Assembly (NCBI RefSeq): GCF_014879935.1
Contig: NZ_JACSRD010000146.1
Span: 62,001-126,000 of the forward strand
DNA length: 64,000 bases
Source of the DNA: Prosthecobacter sp.
GTDB taxonomy: Bacteria; Verrucomicrobiota; Verrucomicrobiia; Verrucomicrobiales; Verrucomicrobiaceae
Direction of reading: 5' to 3'
Shown: positions 16,547 to 25,791 of the stretch, piece by piece
Position numbering within the stretch: position 1 is the first letter of the stretch
Layout of the letters: every line of letters starts with the position of its first letter
Position numbers and translations under genes: made by a program
Notes under the pieces: generated by a model
Seen by the model: the letters and a program-made list of their open reading frames with translations, nothing else
Databases searched by the model: none
Told to the model about the DNA's origin: nothing

Positions 16547-17449
16547 TCACAGGCTCGCAAACACCTCGCGCACGTGCTCCGCACTTTGCTGATGCGCCTT
16601 CACGGCGTCCATCGTGTGGGGTGTGCCGTTTTCGACGGCTTGTTCGAGGACGAGGTGCGGTTTGAGGCTGTGCTGCTTCAGCCACGTAGCGAGTCGGGTG
16701 TAGTCGATGTCGCCCTGGCCGGTGAAGACTTCCGTCCACACGCCGCCCGTGGACTGGCGTAGGTGCAGCTCGGCGATTCGAGTGCCGTAGTGCTCCAGCG
16801 TGTCAAACAGTGCCACTTGCGAGTCGCCGCAGCCGCGAAAGACCCAATGGGCGTCGAGGCAGAACTTCACGTGCTCGGGATTCGTGGCGGTGAGCATGTG
16901 GTGAAACTCGCGCGCGCCGTGGCGCAGCTCGATGTCGTGATTGTGATAGGCGAGCGTGATGCCGAGCTTGCGCAGTTCGCCGCCGAGTTGATCGAGCGCG
17001 TGGGCCTGCGTGATGAGTTGCGCGTCGGTTTTGTTCTCCGCGCCGCCCCATTTGATGGGCGAGGGGTTGGTGACGATGATCTTGCAGCCGATCTCGGCCG
17101 CTTGGCGGACGATGGCGAGGATGGTGGAGAGATTGGCGGCCACCTGCGCCTCGTCGTGCAGCAAACTGCCGACGTAGAGCGAACGCATTTCGAGGCCGTG
17201 GGCCTTCAGTCGCGCACCGAGGCCATTGAACTCGTCCGGCGAGCCGACAGCGGGCTCGTAACCGGTGATGCCGCTCGAAGCGATGGCGGCGAGTGCTTCA
17301 TCGCTGTGGAGTTTGAAGCTCTGGCCGTCGCGTTTGGCAAAAGTGCCCCACGGATAGGTGTTGGTGGCGATGTGCATGGCGGAAGGAGTGGCCGCGTGTG
17401 CGCTGGCGGCCGCGGTGGTGGTCAGGGCGATGAAGTGACGACGGTTCAT
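16547..17449 (-). CDS. Sugar phosphate isomerase/epimerase-like (xylose isomerase TIM-barrel), exported
   Basis: MNRRHFIALTTTAAASAHAATPSAMHIATNTYPWGTFAKRD...ITGYEPAV...LAYHNHDIELRHG...VKFCLDAHWVFRGCGD...ELHLRQ...GQGDIDYTRLATWLK; typical AP-endonuclease family 2 pattern. Confidence 0.85.
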   Translation of the reverse strand: MNRRHFIALTTTAAASAHAATPSAMHIATNTYPWGTFAKRDGQSFKLHSDEALAAIASSGITGYEPAVGSPDEFNGLGARLKAHGLEMRSLYVGSLLHDEAQVAANLSTILAIVRQAAEIGCKIIVTNPSPIKWGGAENKTDAQLITQAHALDQLGGELRKLGITLAYHNHDIELRHGAREFHHMLTATNPEHVKFCLDAHWVFRGCGDSQVALFDTLEHYGTRIAELHLRQSTGGVWTEVFTGQGDIDYTRLATWLKQHSLKPHLVLEQAVENGTPHTMDAVKAHQQSAEHVREVFASL

Positions 17450-17450
17450 G

Positions 17451-18884
17451 CTATTCGAGACGGAGTTCGGGACTGGAGACGGTGAGCGTGGAGCCGTTTT
17501 CGGTCTGCGCATGCACGGTGATGACATTCAGCGTCTTCACATCGCCTGCGACAGTGGTTTCGCCGCTGTAGGTCGCGCTGCTGGTTCGCTGCATCGGCGT
17601 GGAAGACCACGTGTCGAACTCCATCTGGATGCTGTAGTCGGGATGGCGGTTCACGGACCACCAGAGCGCGTTCGCCTGTGGTTCGGTGCCATCGGGAAAG
17701 GTGACGGTCACCGCGAGACGATGCGTCTCCTTGTTCCACTGCGTGGTCACCTTCGGCGGTGCGATCATGCGGCGCGTGCCGAAGAAGTGATGCGTGGCGA
17801 AGGCGTAGAGGTTTTCATCGACCTCAGGCAGTCCGCCGACGGATTTGACAAAGCCGGCCTCCTTCGCGCCGCCGTGTTGGCCTCCGGGCACGATGTAAAC
17901 GGGCAGCTGCGGGAAGCGGCGGCCGAGTTCGACGAGTCCGGGACTGACGTTGTCGTTCGAGCCTTGGTTGTAGAAGATCTCGGTGCCGCGCTGCTTGAGT
18001 ACGTCGAGGTAATTCGTGGTGCGGCAGGCTTCCCACGCGGCGTTGCAGGCGGTTTTCATCTCTGCATCGCTCCAGCCGGCATCGCGGGCCATCTTCACGG
18101 TGATGCGCTCATCGGAGCGTGCCTTTTGACGAATGAGCAGCTTCTCCTTGCCCACGGGATCGGTCATGGCGGCGATGAAGGCGTCGTTCATCTGCGTGAT
18201 CTCCGGCGGCATCATGCCTTCCACGTACGGGCCGCCTGGACTTTCAATCACGGGCGCGACGACGGGCATGATGGCGGTGAAACGATCATCCGCGATGCCA
18301 GCGGCCGCGGTGGCGACGCCGCGCTTCGATCCGCCGGTGGCGAGCACATTCTTCGGCTGAAACACGTCCTTCTCTGCGATGGCGGTGGTCAGCGCGCGCA
18401 TGTCGCTGATGCCCCAGATCCATGCGGGCGTGTAGCGTGTGTCCTTCGTCTGAATGAAATGCTCCTCCATCATGAGGTGGAGTTTTCCGATCGGTTCCAT
18501 CGCATCAATCGGCACCATGCCGATGAAGACGAGGCCGACGCCGTGCTCCTTGAGCAAACGCAGCTTCGCGCCGGTCGCGGCGGCCGGTTTGGGCTGCAAT
18601 CCGGTGTTTTCGACGAGCACATTCGTGCAGACACCAGTCACGGGCGCGAGCAGCGTCACCGGCAGCCGCACCTTCATGCCGGGCCACCATTCGCAGACGG
18701 TGATCTCGACGAGTTTTTGCCGGATCGACGCGTCTTTCGGGTTCGCGTGCCAGTCCATGATGACCTTTGGCTCCAGCGTCGAGGTGTCGCGGATCGACGC
18801 CATGTCGAACTTGCCGATGGTGATGTCCGCGTGCGCGTAAACGACAGACAGGATGATGGCGGCAAAAAGGGCGGCTGGTTTCAT
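17451..18884 (-). CDS. Alpha/beta hydrolase, PhoPQ-activated pathogenicity-related (PqaA)-like
   Basis: Signal peptide MKPAALFAAIILSVVYAHA; nucleophile region NVLATGGSKRGVATAAAGIADDRFTAIMPVVAPV resembles the GxSKRG motif of PhoPQ-related proteins. Stop one base from the next start (TAGCATG). Confidence 0.72.
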   Translation of the reverse strand: MKPAALFAAIILSVVYAHADITIGKFDMASIRDTSTLEPKVIMDWHANPKDASIRQKLVEITVCEWWPGMKVRLPVTLLAPVTGVCTNVLVENTGLQPKPAAATGAKLRLLKEHGVGLVFIGMVPIDAMEPIGKLHLMMEEHFIQTKDTRYTPAWIWGISDMRALTTAIAEKDVFQPKNVLATGGSKRGVATAAAGIADDRFTAIMPVVAPVIESPGGPYVEGMMPPEITQMNDAFIAAMTDPVGKEKLLIRQKARSDERITVKMARDAGWSDAEMKTACNAAWEACRTTNYLDVLKQRGTEIFYNQGSNDNVSPGLVELGRRFPQLPVYIVPGGQHGGAKEAGFVKSVGGLPEVDENLYAFATHHFFGTRRMIAPPKVTTQWNKETHRLAVTVTFPDGTEPQANALWWSVNRHPDYSIQMEFDTWSSTPMQRTSSATYSGETTVAGDVKTLNVITVHAQTENGSTLTVSSPELRLE

Positions 18885-18920
18885 GCGTTCTTCAAACGAG
18901 CCCGTCACGCCGGATTGCAC

Positions 18921-18962
18921 CAAAAAAACCGGCCTTGCGGACGCAAAGTCACGCAAGGCCGG
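18921..18962 (-). terminator. Rho-independent terminator of ahpC
   Basis: Minus strand: CCGGCCTTGCG-tgactttgcgtc-CGCAAGGCCGG followed by TTTTTTTGG: 11-bp perfect stem and 7-T tract, 25 bp past the ahpC stop. Confidence 0.9.
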
Positions 18963-18986
18963 AGGGAGCGACTTGGAAGCGGTGAA

Positions 18987-19595
18987 TTAATTGCCGAGCA
19001 CGGAGGCGACGTTGCCGACGATGTCCTTGCCGGGCTTCAGCGTCTTCGCGCCGGGCGTCCACTTCGCCGGGCAGGCCTCGCTCGGGTTCGCCATGAGATG
19101 GACGTTGGCTTCCATCTTGCGCACGAGTTCGGAGGCATCGCGGCCGACATTGTAGAAGTTCACCTCGGAGGAGACCAGCTTGCCTTCCGGATTGATGATG
19201 AAGGTGCCGCGCAGCGCGAGGCCGGTGCCGCTGTCATACACGCCGAAGAGACGGCTCACCGTGCCGGTCGGATCGGCGGCGAGGGTGTACTTCACGTTCT
19301 TGAGCAGGCCTTCCGTGTTGCGCCAGACCATGTGCGCGAACTTGGTGTCGGTCGAGACGGCGATCACATGCGCTCCGAGTTCGGCGAGCTTGTCCTGCTG
19401 GTCGGCCAGATCGGCCAGCTCCGTGGGGCAGACGAAGGTGAAGTCGGCAGGGTAGAACACGAGGATCGTCCACTTGCCGGCCTTCTTGATGTCGGCGAGC
19501 GACACCTTGCCGAAGTCGCCGTGCGTGGGCTCGTAGGTTTCCATTTCAAAGTCGGGCACGATCGCGCCGACAGATGTGAGGGGGGCGGTTTCCAT
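18987..19595 (-). CDS. ahpC: Peroxiredoxin (AhpC/TSA family, 2-Cys)
   Basis: WTILVFYPADFTFVCPTELADLADQQDKLAELGAHVIAVSTDTKFAHMVWRNTEGLLKNVKYTLAADPTGTVSRLFGVYD...RGTFIINPEGKL...ASELVRKMEAN...SEACPAKWTPG: peroxidatic and resolving Cys. Confidence 0.95.
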   Translation of the reverse strand: METAPLTSVGAIVPDFEMETYEPTHGDFGKVSLADIKKAGKWTILVFYPADFTFVCPTELADLADQQDKLAELGAHVIAVSTDTKFAHMVWRNTEGLLKNVKYTLAADPTGTVSRLFGVYDSGTGLALRGTFIINPEGKLVSSEVNFYNVGRDASELVRKMEANVHLMANPSEACPAKWTPGAKTLKPGKDIVGNVASVLGN

Positions 19596-19705
19596 GAGTT
19601 TGCGTGTGTTTGGGTTTCGAACAGGCGCTGCCAAGAACGCCGGGGGCGCGATCTTTGACGCTCAAAACTTCGCGGGTCAAACGCAAAGGCTGGTGGGCGG
19701 GGACG

Positions 19706-20263
19706 TCATTTGATCTGAGTGGGAAGGAAACATCCGAGGACACATTCCGGATTGCGCACGCATACCTGCAGGTGGTTTTGATGGCGCAAGTCGCCGCCTT
19801 CATAAATCGGCTCTCCTTCGGCGAAGTAGCCGATCACGGTGTCGTAGGGTGGCTTTCCGTCGATCTCACGGAGATAGTGGAGGTGTTCCATGACCCGATG
19901 ATCGAGCGCACGTCGCTTCCCTTGATTCTTCGGAAACTCTTCCAGCCGGCCTTGGGATGCATAGGTCTCTTTCAAGTCCTGGTAGGCTGCCGCGACAGCT
20001 TCCACAGACTCGCGCTGGCTCAAGTTCAGGCACCGGCCCAGATCGACGATGACCCCCACCACGGCAGGAGATTTCAACCGAGGACGGCGTTCGCGGCCCC
20101 ATTCGACGCCTCGCTGCAAGTCGTTCACCCAAAGATAGCGACCTTCACCCAGCCAGTCATAGCCGTTCCGGCTGGGTTCCAATGCCGCCTCTCCAAGAGC
20201 AAGTCGCCGGGCTGTCTCAAGCTCACAGCCATGAAATCCAAGAATCAGGCCATGCGGCATCAT
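19706..20263 (-). CDS. Uncharacterised protein, possible ADP-ribosyltransferase-fold (DUF3990-like) toxin
   Basis: LILGFHGCELETARRLALGEAALEPSRNGYDWLGEGRYLWVNDLQRGVEWGRER...HLQVCVRNPECVLGCFLP: HG at the first strand, a G-x-Y core and a terminal Q/E-containing strand as in ART-fold proteins. Fold assignment is inference. Confidence 0.55.
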   Translation of the reverse strand: MMPHGLILGFHGCELETARRLALGEAALEPSRNGYDWLGEGRYLWVNDLQRGVEWGRERRPRLKSPAVVGVIVDLGRCLNLSQRESVEAVAAAYQDLKETYASQGRLEEFPKNQGKRRALDHRVMEHLHYLREIDGKPPYDTVIGYFAEGEPIYEGGDLRHQNHLQVCVRNPECVLGCFLPTQIK

Positions 20264-20267
20264 TGAG

Positions 20268-20462
20268 TCACTTTGCGTTCTTTTTCATCAATGCGTGCTT
20301 GTCCGTGCCTTTCCTGATTTTTGCACTCCCGTAGATGCCAAGCTTTCTCAGATAATTAGCATGCTGCTCGGGATGCGCGCGCAACTGGTCTCCTGCCCTC
20401 CGAATCGTGGCGAGCTCGGAAGCGGCTTCCTCAGATGAAATGCGAGGCAAGAGCAACAACAT
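20268..20462 (-). CDS. Small hypothetical protein (64 aa), candidate partner/antitoxin of the downstream gene
   Basis: ORF MLLLLPRISSEEAASELATIRRAGDQLRAHPEQHANYLRKLGIYGSAKIRKGTDKHALMKKNAK; stop 4 bp from the start of 20263-19706. Weak ribosome-binding site. Confidence 0.45.
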   Translation of the reverse strand: MLLLLPRISSEEAASELATIRRAGDQLRAHPEQHANYLRKLGIYGSAKIRKGTDKHALMKKNAK

Positions 20463-20525
20463 GACGGGATACTGCCACGCTGGCAGAGCGAATGCACCTC
20501 TTATTTTCCCACGTCAGCAGCACGC

Positions 20526-22907
20526 TCACTTGTTCCTGAAAACCTCGCTCTGCACCACGGCGTGGAGGAGATCCCGCATGCCGTGGCCTTTGGCCTTCGA
20601 GGCGGTGAGGATGTGGTCGAGTTCGGCGCGGTCGGAGAAGCCCATGGGGCGGCCGGTGGCGAAGACGAGGAGCTTTTCGATGATGCAGCGGGCGACGCGG
20701 TCCTGATCGGCAACGAGGAGCTTTTGCAGCTCGGCAAAGCTGGCGAACTCCCGGCCATCCGGGAGCTCTCCGGCAGCATCCACGGGCGGGCCGAGGCGGT
20801 AGCGGACTTTGCGGCCTTCGATCTTGAGGCTCACCTGATCACCCTTGTCGATACTGCGGAAACGGTCGCGCCAGCCGCCAATGACGTCGTAGTTTTCGAG
20901 CGCAAAGCCGGGCGCGTCGATGACCTTGTGGCAGCCGTTGCAACTCTCCGTGTTGCGATGCTTGTCAAGCAGTTCGCGCAGCGTGGTGGCGCCGCGGATG
21001 TCGGGCTCGACGCCGGGAACACCTGGCGGTGGCGGCGGCGGCTCCAGGCCGAGGATGCGATCCATCACGAAGATCCCACGCACGACGGGCGAGGTGTTGG
21101 TGCCGTTGGCGCTGACTTTCATCACGCTGGCCTGGGTCAAAACGCCGCCGCGATGGCTGTCGGCCGGCAGCTTCACTTTGCGCAGTTCCATTCCAGCCAC
21201 GCCGGGGATGCCGTAGTGGCGGGCGAGGCGTGCATCGAGCATCGCGAAGTCACTTTGGACGATGTTGGCGGCGCTGAGGTTGTTTTGAATGAGCTCCGTG
21301 AAGAATCCACGTGTCTCGCGCAGCATGGAGTCGAGCAGCAGTTCGTCGTATTCGGGATAGAGCTGCTTGTCGGGCGTGGTGAACTCGATCTCGCGCAGGT
21401 TCAGCCAGCCGTCGGTGAAATCGGTGACGAAACGCTCCAGCGTGTCCGCTTTGAGCAAGCGTTCCGTTTGCGCGCGAAGAACGGCGGGCTGTGTGAGCTT
21501 CGCGGCGAGCAGTTCCGCGTCCGGTGTGCCGCGGGTGAGGAAGTAGCTGAGGCGTGAGGCGATCTGGAGGTCGTCCAGCCTGCCCGCAGGCTCCTTCAAA
21601 TACAGAAACTCAGGCGAGCACAGCACGGCGATGGCTGCGGTGCGCATGGCGGCGAGGAAATCCTTCCCTTCGGCGAATTCGGCATCGAAGAGCTTCACAA
21701 ATGGCTCCACCTCAGATGCCGTGACCGGACGACGAAACGCGGCCTGGGCGAACGGCGGCAGCAGTTTGCGTGCATCAGCAGTGGGATCGGCGCTGTCGGC
21801 GGTGAAAACGGGCTTGTAACCGGCCTTGCCACGCATCCAGGGCTTGTCGGGCATCAATTCGCGCAGCTTGGCGTCGCCGAGGAGCATCTTCTGGCCTCGT
21901 GGCGGCCATGCGTCGATGAAGGGGCCTGCCAGCTCGACGGACAGGAGGGCGAGTCCTTCGCCGGGATAGTTGGCGGGGCCGTCTTTGACCGGCGAATGCC
22001 CGTCCGGGCCATTGAGACCCTGCGGACTGATCCAGATGCCTTTGTTCGCGTCGAGGTGCAGCGTGATCTCGACCGTGCCGGCTTTGTCGGCGGGCAGCTC
22101 GTGAAAGCTGTGCGTGACGTTGTCCGCGTTGCGGAAATTGAAGCTGCCGGTGATGAGGGCGAAGACGGCGGGCTCCTCGATTTGATAGCCGTAGCCGGTG
22201 ACACGCAGCTTGTAGGTTCCGGCGGCCTTTGCGCGCAGATTCGGAATCACCGTGCTGGGGAAGCCGCCGTTGTTGAAAACGACGATCGCGCCGTCGTCGC
22301 GCTTCAACCAGTGCTTGCCGATGTTGTCCTTGTTGCGGTCGCTTTCGAGCGTGGCGGTCTGCGTGGTTTTTTCGGGTTTCGCATCCGCATAGAGCGCGGT
22401 GTTGAGCGCCGTCTCGGCGACTTCCATGTAGCGCTGCATCTGGATGCCGGAAATGGAGAGCGCCTCGCCGATGTTGTCGAAACCGAGCGCACGGCCGTCC
22501 TCAGGCAGCGCGTCGATGATGTTCACCTTCACACCGAGGAGGTCGTTGATCGTGTTTTGATACTCGCGGCGGTTCAGACGGCGCAGCACGGTGCCCTTCT
22601 GCGCGTTCGACTTCACCACGAGATCGGCGCCGAGAGCGCCCATGAAATCCTGTACCGCATCCTGCGACGGCTGCTTCTTTTTCGGTGGCGGCATCTCGCC
22701 CGCAGCCACGCGGTCAAAGACGCGCACCCATTTCTTCAGCGCGGCGGCGTCCGAGCCATCCGTGGGCAGGGCCGCGAGATCGAGGCCGCCTTTCTTCATC
22801 TCCGCGTCATGGCAGTCCATGCAGTTCTGGTCGAGAAACGGCTGGATGGCCGGAATGGCGGCGAAAGTCACCGGTGGGAACAGGAAGATGAGCCAAAGGC
22901 GGTGCAT
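20526..22907 (-). CDS. DUF1592/DUF1587/DUF1588/DUF1585 planctomycete-type cytochrome c protein
   Basis: MHRLWLIFLFPPVTFAAIPAIQPFLDQNCMDCHDAEMKKGGLDL...VLRRLNRREYQNTINDLLGV...RRPVTASEVEPFVKLFDAEF...SRLSYFLTRGTPDAELLA...RGVLTQASVMKVSANGTNTSPVVRGIFVMDRILG...CNGCHKVIDAPGFALENYDVIGGWRDRF. Confidence 0.92.
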   Translation of the reverse strand: MHRLWLIFLFPPVTFAAIPAIQPFLDQNCMDCHDAEMKKGGLDLAALPTDGSDAAALKKWVRVFDRVAAGEMPPPKKKQPSQDAVQDFMGALGADLVVKSNAQKGTVLRRLNRREYQNTINDLLGVKVNIIDALPEDGRALGFDNIGEALSISGIQMQRYMEVAETALNTALYADAKPEKTTQTATLESDRNKDNIGKHWLKRDDGAIVVFNNGGFPSTVIPNLRAKAAGTYKLRVTGYGYQIEEPAVFALITGSFNFRNADNVTHSFHELPADKAGTVEITLHLDANKGIWISPQGLNGPDGHSPVKDGPANYPGEGLALLSVELAGPFIDAWPPRGQKMLLGDAKLRELMPDKPWMRGKAGYKPVFTADSADPTADARKLLPPFAQAAFRRPVTASEVEPFVKLFDAEFAEGKDFLAAMRTAAIAVLCSPEFLYLKEPAGRLDDLQIASRLSYFLTRGTPDAELLAAKLTQPAVLRAQTERLLKADTLERFVTDFTDGWLNLREIEFTTPDKQLYPEYDELLLDSMLRETRGFFTELIQNNLSAANIVQSDFAMLDARLARHYGIPGVAGMELRKVKLPADSHRGGVLTQASVMKVSANGTNTSPVVRGIFVMDRILGLEPPPPPPGVPGVEPDIRGATTLRELLDKHRNTESCNGCHKVIDAPGFALENYDVIGGWRDRFRSIDKGDQVSLKIEGRKVRYRLGPPVDAAGELPDGREFASFAELQKLLVADQDRVARCIIEKLLVFATGRPMGFSDRAELDHILTASKAKGHGMRDLLHAVVQSEVFRNK

Positions 22908-22999
22908 GGGCTGGGCTTCAACGTCTGAGCGGCGATGAATCTGACGCAAACTCTCTGGTGCGTCCGACTCACAGTTCCCGCAGCTTCAATCCTGCGGCA

Positions 23000-23974
23000 T
23001 CAGAACACGCGCCACGCCTTCTCATCCAGTTCCTGCTTGAGCGCGTCATCGTTTACGCGGCGGAGCAGGGCGTAGTAGCTGTAGGGGTATTTGAAGGCGT
23101 GGCCGATATCGACCTGCTTGTCGCCGCGCTTCTGCCAGTATTCCGTGCTGTTCGGCCGGAGCGGGGAGCGCTTGTGCGCGGGACGCGGCGCGTCATCGGG
23201 GCCAGGGCCGTTGCGGGTGATGGTCACGTATTTGCGGAAGGCCTCGCGGCAGCTTTCGGCCCATTCGGCATCGCCCATTTCGGCGAGTTCCACGAGCGCC
23301 TGGCCGAAGGTGAGCATGTGGCCGGAAAAGCCCTGACCGTGGGCGTTCCATTGATCAATCGCGGTGCTCGCTTCGCGCAGCACAAAGGTCGCGGCGGCGG
23401 CGGTGTCCTTGAATGGCGGTGGATTGACGGCCTCATTGATGGGAACGTCATCGCGCCAGGGTTTGATGGCGCGGATGAGCTTGCACACGCCATCGATGCG
23501 CTGCGGGGTGGCCAGTTCCGGCATCAGGCGGAAGCCACGGATGGCGTGCATGGCAAAGATCGCGTTGTGCCCCACCTCGCGCAGCGATCCATGAGCCTCC
23601 ATCAGCGCCTCGCCGATCTTTTTGACCTGCGATGGGTCCGCGTCTTCCTGAGGAAAGGCCGCGCACAGCGGCGTCTTCGCCCAGTTCAGGTCAAACATCT
23701 GCTCGATGCGTGCATGAGCGGCTTCAGGCAGGTGATTCTCCTCGCACATCAGATGCGCGGCGACCAAGGCGGCCGCGCGATGGCCATCGGTGAAGTAATT
23801 CATCGTGTGCGCCCGGGCGAGCCCGTTGAGGCCGAGCACGATGAGCCGTTTCGCCGCCGGATCGCGTTCCGGCGTGCCGGTTTTGTCCGTGCCGAGGAGG
23901 CTGCCTGCCATCAGGCCACAGAGGCCCGAGGATGCCTGCCAGGCGAACTGCCTTCGATTGAGTGATGTTTTCAT
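23000..23974 (-). CDS. Uncharacterised exported protein with Tat-like N-terminus
   Basis: MKTSLNRRQFAWQASSGLCGLMAGSLLG twin-Arg-like signal; 324-aa ORF with no recognised domain. Confidence 0.75.
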   Translation of the reverse strand: MKTSLNRRQFAWQASSGLCGLMAGSLLGTDKTGTPERDPAAKRLIVLGLNGLARAHTMNYFTDGHRAAALVAAHLMCEENHLPEAAHARIEQMFDLNWAKTPLCAAFPQEDADPSQVKKIGEALMEAHGSLREVGHNAIFAMHAIRGFRLMPELATPQRIDGVCKLIRAIKPWRDDVPINEAVNPPPFKDTAAAATFVLREASTAIDQWNAHGQGFSGHMLTFGQALVELAEMGDAEWAESCREAFRKYVTITRNGPGPDDAPRPAHKRSPLRPNSTEYWQKRGDKQVDIGHAFKYPYSYYALLRRVNDDALKQELDEKAWRVF

Positions 23975-24013
23975 GGTGGTACAAGTGGTGTGAGGATACG
24001 GCCGCGGTCATCC

Positions 24014-25600
24014 TCATCGTTTCACGAACTCCTCCTCGCTCACCTTGCCGTCGTTGTTCTTGTCGAAGTTTTTGAAGCGTTGCGGGGCATTTTCCTTCTG
24101 CGCGAGGCCATTGGTGTATTCCTCCAGCGATAGAAAGCCGTCGCTGTTCTTGTCCCAGCGTTTGAAGGCGGCGGTGTAGTCGGTTCCGGGCTTTGAGGGC
24201 GTTTTGAGAGCTGGAGCGCGAGGGCGGCGGGCCGTGGGTGCCGGCGGATCACTTTGTTCGGGCAGGGTGGCTTTCCAGTTCTTGATGGCCGCGACCATCT
24301 TCGCGGTGCGATCGGGTTCGCTGGTGGCGAGATCGTGCTGCTGGCTGCGATCCTTGGTCAGATCGTAGAGTTCGACCTGCTTTTCATCGCGCGACATGAC
24401 GAGGGTATGGAAGCCATCGCGCATGGAGAGCTGCGGCCAGTCGTGATCATGGGAATTCGGGCCACGCCATTCCCAGAAGAGCGGTTGAGGACGTGTGAAG
24501 GCCTCGCCTTGGAATGCGGCGAGCACGTTGACGCCGTCGGGCTGATAGTTCGCAGGCATCGACACGCCGGTCGCGGCCAGCAGCGTCGGCAGCATGTCCA
24601 CTCCGGCGATGACGCTGGTCTTGTCCACGCGGCCTGCGGGCACATGACCGGGCCAGCGCACGAGGAAGGGCACGTTCACGCCGCCCATGTAGAGGCTGCG
24701 CTTGCGCCCGCGCAGCCCGCCGGTGTCGCCAACGCTGAAATAAAACTTCTGCCCTGGCTCCGGCATCGAATTCTCCGGCCCGTTGTCGCTGGAGAAGAGG
24801 ACGAGGGTGTTGTCGGCGATTTTCAACTCGTCCAGCAGCGCCAGCATGCGGCCGATCTGTTTGTCGGCACGAGTCACGGCGGAATAGTAGGTGCGCTGCG
24901 GCTCGGCGGTGTCGGGATACTCCTTTTTGTCCTCATCCGTGGCGGAAACGAGGTGATGCGTCTCATGCAGCCACAGGTTCACGTAAAATGGCTTGTCCTT
25001 GGCTTTGCGGATGAAATTGAGCGCATGATCCGTGGCCGCGATGGTCATGAATGACGCGGCGTGCTTGTCATGCGCATCGCCGGAGATTTTTTCGACGCTG
25101 CTGCCTTCAAAAACGCCCGCGCCGGGTCCAGTCCACGCACGGGCCTCATCGTAACCGTATTCGGCGGGCAGTGGCGGGCTCGTGTCCTTGCCCTGGCCGG
25201 AAAGATGCCATTTCCCGAAGTGCCCTGTCGCGTAACCCGCCTCTTTGAAGATACGCGAGAGCAGGGGCGCCTTCGGATCGAGCCAGTCCGGCATCTGCCG
25301 CGCCTCATTTTCCGCATGACTGGCGAAATGCTGATGCACACGATGCCTTGCCGGATACTGCCCGGTCACGATGGCGGTGCGGCTCGGTGAGCAGACCGGA
25401 TTGCACACGACGAAGTGATGAAAATCGGTGCCCTCCTTCGCGATGCGGTCGAGGTTCGGCGTCTTCAGGTGCGGGTGGCCGTGGCAGGCCAGATCACCCC
25501 AGCCCCAGTCGTCGGCGTAGATGAAGAGGACGTTCGGCCTCTCTGCGGCGGAGAGCGCATGAACGAGGGAAAAGCCAAGGAGGCAAAGGAAGCGGCGCAT
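24014..25600 (-). CDS. Arylsulfatase (FGly-sulfatase) with C-terminal EF-hand pair
   Basis: RPNVLFIYADDWGWGDLACHGHPHLKTPNLDRIAKEG...CSPSRTAIVTGQYPARH (C-x-P-S-R formylglycine site); C-term FKRWDKNSDGFLSLEEY...FKNFDKNNDGKVSEEEFVKR = two EF-hand loops. Confidence 0.94.
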   Translation of the reverse strand: MRRFLCLLGFSLVHALSAAERPNVLFIYADDWGWGDLACHGHPHLKTPNLDRIAKEGTDFHHFVVCNPVCSPSRTAIVTGQYPARHRVHQHFASHAENEARQMPDWLDPKAPLLSRIFKEAGYATGHFGKWHLSGQGKDTSPPLPAEYGYDEARAWTGPGAGVFEGSSVEKISGDAHDKHAASFMTIAATDHALNFIRKAKDKPFYVNLWLHETHHLVSATDEDKKEYPDTAEPQRTYYSAVTRADKQIGRMLALLDELKIADNTLVLFSSDNGPENSMPEPGQKFYFSVGDTGGLRGRKRSLYMGGVNVPFLVRWPGHVPAGRVDKTSVIAGVDMLPTLLAATGVSMPANYQPDGVNVLAAFQGEAFTRPQPLFWEWRGPNSHDHDWPQLSMRDGFHTLVMSRDEKQVELYDLTKDRSQQHDLATSEPDRTAKMVAAIKNWKATLPEQSDPPAPTARRPRAPALKTPSKPGTDYTAAFKRWDKNSDGFLSLEEYTNGLAQKENAPQRFKNFDKNNDGKVSEEEFVKR

Positions 25601-25791
25601 GGCGCGGGTAAACGCGGGTGAGGGCGGCTTTTTGCGCGCGATCCCACAGGCGGCCGCCGCACCCGGATCTGGCGGGAATCGATAGCCCGGGCAGGGGAGG
25701 CCGTTTGCCCCGTGAAAAAGCAGGCTTTCCCTATTTGCACTCGCGTCGATTGGGCGCATTCTGCGAGCCCCCTCCCCGTAAAAAAGCCCCA

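Noticed and set aside
17448-19658. 736-aa + ORF opposite the hydrolase and ahpC
   Set aside because: Spans two genes and the strong ahpC terminator; translation resembles no protein family.
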